A stretch of DNA of 64,000 bases from contig JAILZT010000001.1 in assembly GCA_023512345.1 (NCBI GenBank), positions 62,001-126,000 on the forward strand, written 5' to 3'. Below are positions 62,047-64,000 of this stretch, piece by piece. The number at the start of each line of letters is the position of its first letter. The first letter of the stretch is position 1. This DNA comes from Paenibacillus sp. Lineage in GTDB: Bacteria; Bacillota; Bacilli; Paenibacillales; Paenibacillaceae. The position numbers were made by a program, and so were the translations under genes. The notes under the pieces are model-generated. The model had not been told where the DNA came from and searched no databases. It saw only the letters and a list, made by a program, of their open reading frames with translations.

Positions 62047-64000
62047 TTACATATTCGTTAATTCGGCTATTTGTTCCGCTGTCAGCGCTTTGTTGTACAT
62101 CCGGAACTCATCCATACTTCCATTGAAATTCTGATCCCAGAAGTTACCCCCTAGGAAATGCTCGTTAGTACCAAGTGTCGTCCGTGTTGATGATGCAACT
62201 CGAGCTATTTCCACACCATTTAGATAGAGCACTGTTTCTCCCAGCGGGTTAACAGTCATGGCCACGTGAGCCCAGGAACCCACTGGAAGCTCAGAAGTGG
62301 AACCGACGAGGGGTTTGGATATATATAGTTTTTGTGCATCGGTCAAGCCCATGTTCATGAAGTAATTCAATTCATTTTCAGCAGAAACAAACGTATCGCT
62401 AAAATAAATGCTGGAGTAGTTTTGGGACCAGTCGGCGATATTTCCATTCCATTTCACCCAAGCAGCTACGGTATAAGCATTATCACCTGCAATAAGACCA
62501 TTCGGAAGTCTCACCGGGATACTGTCAAACGGAGCCCCAGAAGTTGCCTTTAGGAATTGAGCTGCCTGATCGCCATCTTTGCGGCCCGCGACATATTCCA
62601 CACGTCCGTTCTGGACGGTGCCGTTCTTGTTATTGCCACTGCTGTCATTTGCATTTCCATTAAAATCAAGTAAGGTTATCAGATCCGCTGATGGATCAAA
62701 TCCCACTACCGGCTGTTTTACTGTAACGGTAGTAGTTGCTAAAAGAGTAGGGTCAGCGTTTGAAGTCGCTGTAATAACCACCGTACCCGCAGTCAATGCC
62801 GTAACCAATCCATTATCCACTGTAGCGACCGCCGTATTGCTCGAGCTCCAAGATACATCCTGGTTTACCGTAAGCTGATAAGTATCACCAACGATAAGAG
62901 TTTTCGCGCTATCGCTAACAATGACTGCGTTAGCAGTTTTGAACTCCTGTTCGATTTCTGCTGCAGTGAGAGCCTTTCTGTAAATTTTCAGTTCGTCCAT
63001 CTTACCGGCGAACGGTGTATCCCAATAGTTAACACCAAGTCCGAAGGCGGCCGTGTTATTCGTGAATATATCAGGGAAATTGCTGCCTGAGAATTTCTCA
63101 GCCCCATTAATATATACCTTCACATTTCCGTTCTCTACGGTGAAGACGACATGAGACCACTGATCTTTCGGAATCGCAAGGCTAGTCTCGGCATCATACC
63201 ATTTACTGCCGGACCAGAGCTTCGTTTTGTTCGTATTGCTCAGAGGCATCAAGCTGATCCAGCTGTCTGATGTCTGTGCACCGAAGAAAGCAGTTGTATA
63301 TGGCGTAAGTGCCGAAGGTTCGAGCCACAAGGAAACTGAATAGTATTTGCCCTCTATTAGCCCATTTGGCAGACGAACGCCAGAGCTTCCATTAAATACA
63401 GCTCCTTGACCGGAGATCCCCTCACCATAAGAGATAGTACCGCTTGTATTTCCAGATAACCGGTCACCAATTACTGTACCGTCCGCGACATGCTGTAATG
63501 AATCGCTTAAATTACCGTCGAACGAGTAATAAGCAACTTCACCCAAGTCTACGTTAATCGTGTAACTTGACGTTGCACCGCCTCCATCCACTGCCAGTGC
63601 GGTTATAACTGCCGTACCTAGAGAATTCCCGGTTACTTTACCAGTGGCTTCATCTACAGAAGCAATGGCCGAGTTACTGGAGCTCCATGCCAGACTTTTA
63701 TTCCCAGCATTTGCAGGCAGTAAGGTAGCTGTCGGAGTAAAGCTCACGCCCACTGCCAGTTTCTTTTCAGCAATGCCTAGATCAATAGTTTTCAACTTAA
63801 TGTTCTGATCCGGCAATCCGTTAACCGTCCAGCTTACTTCATCTGCCGTTAGGGCTCTTTCATAAATACGTAATGAATCCATCTTACCTTTGTAAGGGTT
63901 ATCCCAGTAATTAACTCCTAGGCCGAATATACCGGTATCACTAGTAAATACATCCGTAAAGCCATTACCACTAAATTTCTGAACTCCGTCCACATATACC
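62047..64000 (-). CDS. Secreted LamG/Big_2 multidomain protein (partial, C-terminal part)
   Basis: The frame is open at the right edge, so the true start and catalytic domain are outside. From the visible N-terminal side: end of a LamG domain (GLGVNYWDNPYKGKMDSLRI), a bacterial Ig-like Big_2 domain (SLAWSSSNSAIASVDEATGK), a second LamG domain (VAYYSFDGN ... KIYRKALTAAEIE), a second Big_2 (VSWSSSNTAVATVDNG) and a third LamG (ITLLDFNGNANDSSG ... FRMYNKALTAEQIAEL). This tail is common in large secreted polysaccharide-degrading enzymes of Paenibacillus. LamG domains may bind glycans. The enzyme type cannot be told. Confidence 0.88.
   Translation of the reverse strand, partial: VYVDGVQKFSGNGFTDVFTSDTGIFGLGVNYWDNPYKGKMDSLRIYERALTADEVSWTVNGLPDQNIKLKTIDLGIAEKKLAVGVSFTPTATLLPANAGNKSLAWSSSNSAIASVDEATGKVTGNSLGTAVITALAVDGGGATSSYTINVDLGEVAYYSFDGNLSDSLQHVADGTVIGDRLSGNTSGTISYGEGISGQGAVFNGSSGVRLPNGLIEGKYYSVSLWLEPSALTPYTTAFFGAQTSDSWISLMPLSNTNKTKLWSGSKWYDAETSLAIPKDQWSHVVFTVENGNVKVYINGAEKFSGSNFPDIFTNNTAAFGLGVNYWDTPFAGKMDELKIYRKALTAAEIEQEFKTANAVIVSDSAKTLIVGDTYQLTVNQDVSWSSSNTAVATVDNGLVTALTAGTVVITATSNADPTLLATTTVTVKQPVVGFDPSADLITLLDFNGNANDSSGNNKNGTVQNGRVEYVAGRKDGDQAAQFLKATSGAPFDSIPVRLPNGLIAGDNAYTVAAWVKWNGNIADWSQNYSSIYFSDTFVSAENELNYFMNMGLTDAQKLYISKPLVGSTSELPVGSWAHVAMTVNPLGETVLYLNGVEIARVASSTRTTLGTNEHFLGGNFWDQNFNGSMDEFRMYNKALTAEQIAELTNM

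Overview
The window looks like a chromosome segment of a spore-forming, plant-polysaccharide-degrading Firmicute, most likely Paenibacillus or a close relative. The reasons are a sigK fragment, a CgeB-type and pseudaminic-acid spore/surface glycosylation cluster, an lplABC-type sugar ABC transporter without its own ATPase, a membrane-anchored AraC sensor, and large pectin and uronate catabolic operons. No rRNA, tRNA or CRISPR array was seen.

Region 1 (1-16.7 kb) is AT-rich and appears to be one mobile element. At its right edge (16671-16910, minus strand) lies only the first ~67 codons of the sporulation sigma factor sigK, broken after the conserved AHIVK motif. This is the arrangement of a sigK-intervening (skin-like) element. 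A large serine recombinase (1-1428, running off the window), the enzyme class that excises such elements, lies 15 kb away and carries a LexA-box-like site upstream. The cargo between them is a three-gene tyrosine-recombinase trio (RIT-like element), a fusion of an RNase H1-type hybrid-binding domain to a GIY-YIG nuclease, a DUF4238 protein, an OLD-family ATPase/TOPRIM nuclease with a downstream membrane protein, and a ~1267-residue nuclease-STAND NTPase of the kind used in anti-phage defence. The best candidate for an undescribed system is this defence-gene cargo inside a sigK-interrupting element.

Region 2 (17.5-24 kb) holds a minus-strand operon of a sugar-phosphate-isomerase-like TIM barrel, two Gfo/Idh/MocA dehydrogenases and a GNAT-like acyltransferase, with a divergent AraC regulator. 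It also holds a small Ser/His/Arg-rich protein that converges on a Hanks-type protein kinase.

Region 3 (24-34.5 kb) is a minus-strand pseudaminic acid operon (pseB, pseC, pseF-like, pseG, pseH, pseI) with three glycosyltransferases, one of them CgeB-like. A divergent 145-residue protein is a possible spore-surface acceptor. Region 3b (34.7-37.1 kb) has two small lipoproteins and a GT-C membrane glycosyltransferase.

Region 4 (37.2-50.7 kb) is a pectin/rhamnogalacturonan operon on the minus strand: ABC permease, solute-binding lipoprotein, GH105, GH28, alpha/beta esterase, CE8 pectin methylesterase and GH43. The partner permease is divergent, and an AraC membrane sensor and a LacI regulator follow. 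Region 5 (50.9-58.8 kb) is the plus-strand galacturonate operon uxaB-uxaA-uxaC with two esterases, an enolase-superfamily dehydratase and an isomerase-like TIM barrel. Together regions 4 and 5 take pectin oligomers from outside the cell to uronate catabolism.

Region 6 (58.8-64 kb) has a LysR/MFS pair bracketed by two copies of a composite 9-nt minisatellite plus GC-rich repeat, then the C-terminal part of a large LamG/Big_2 secreted protein that runs off the right edge.
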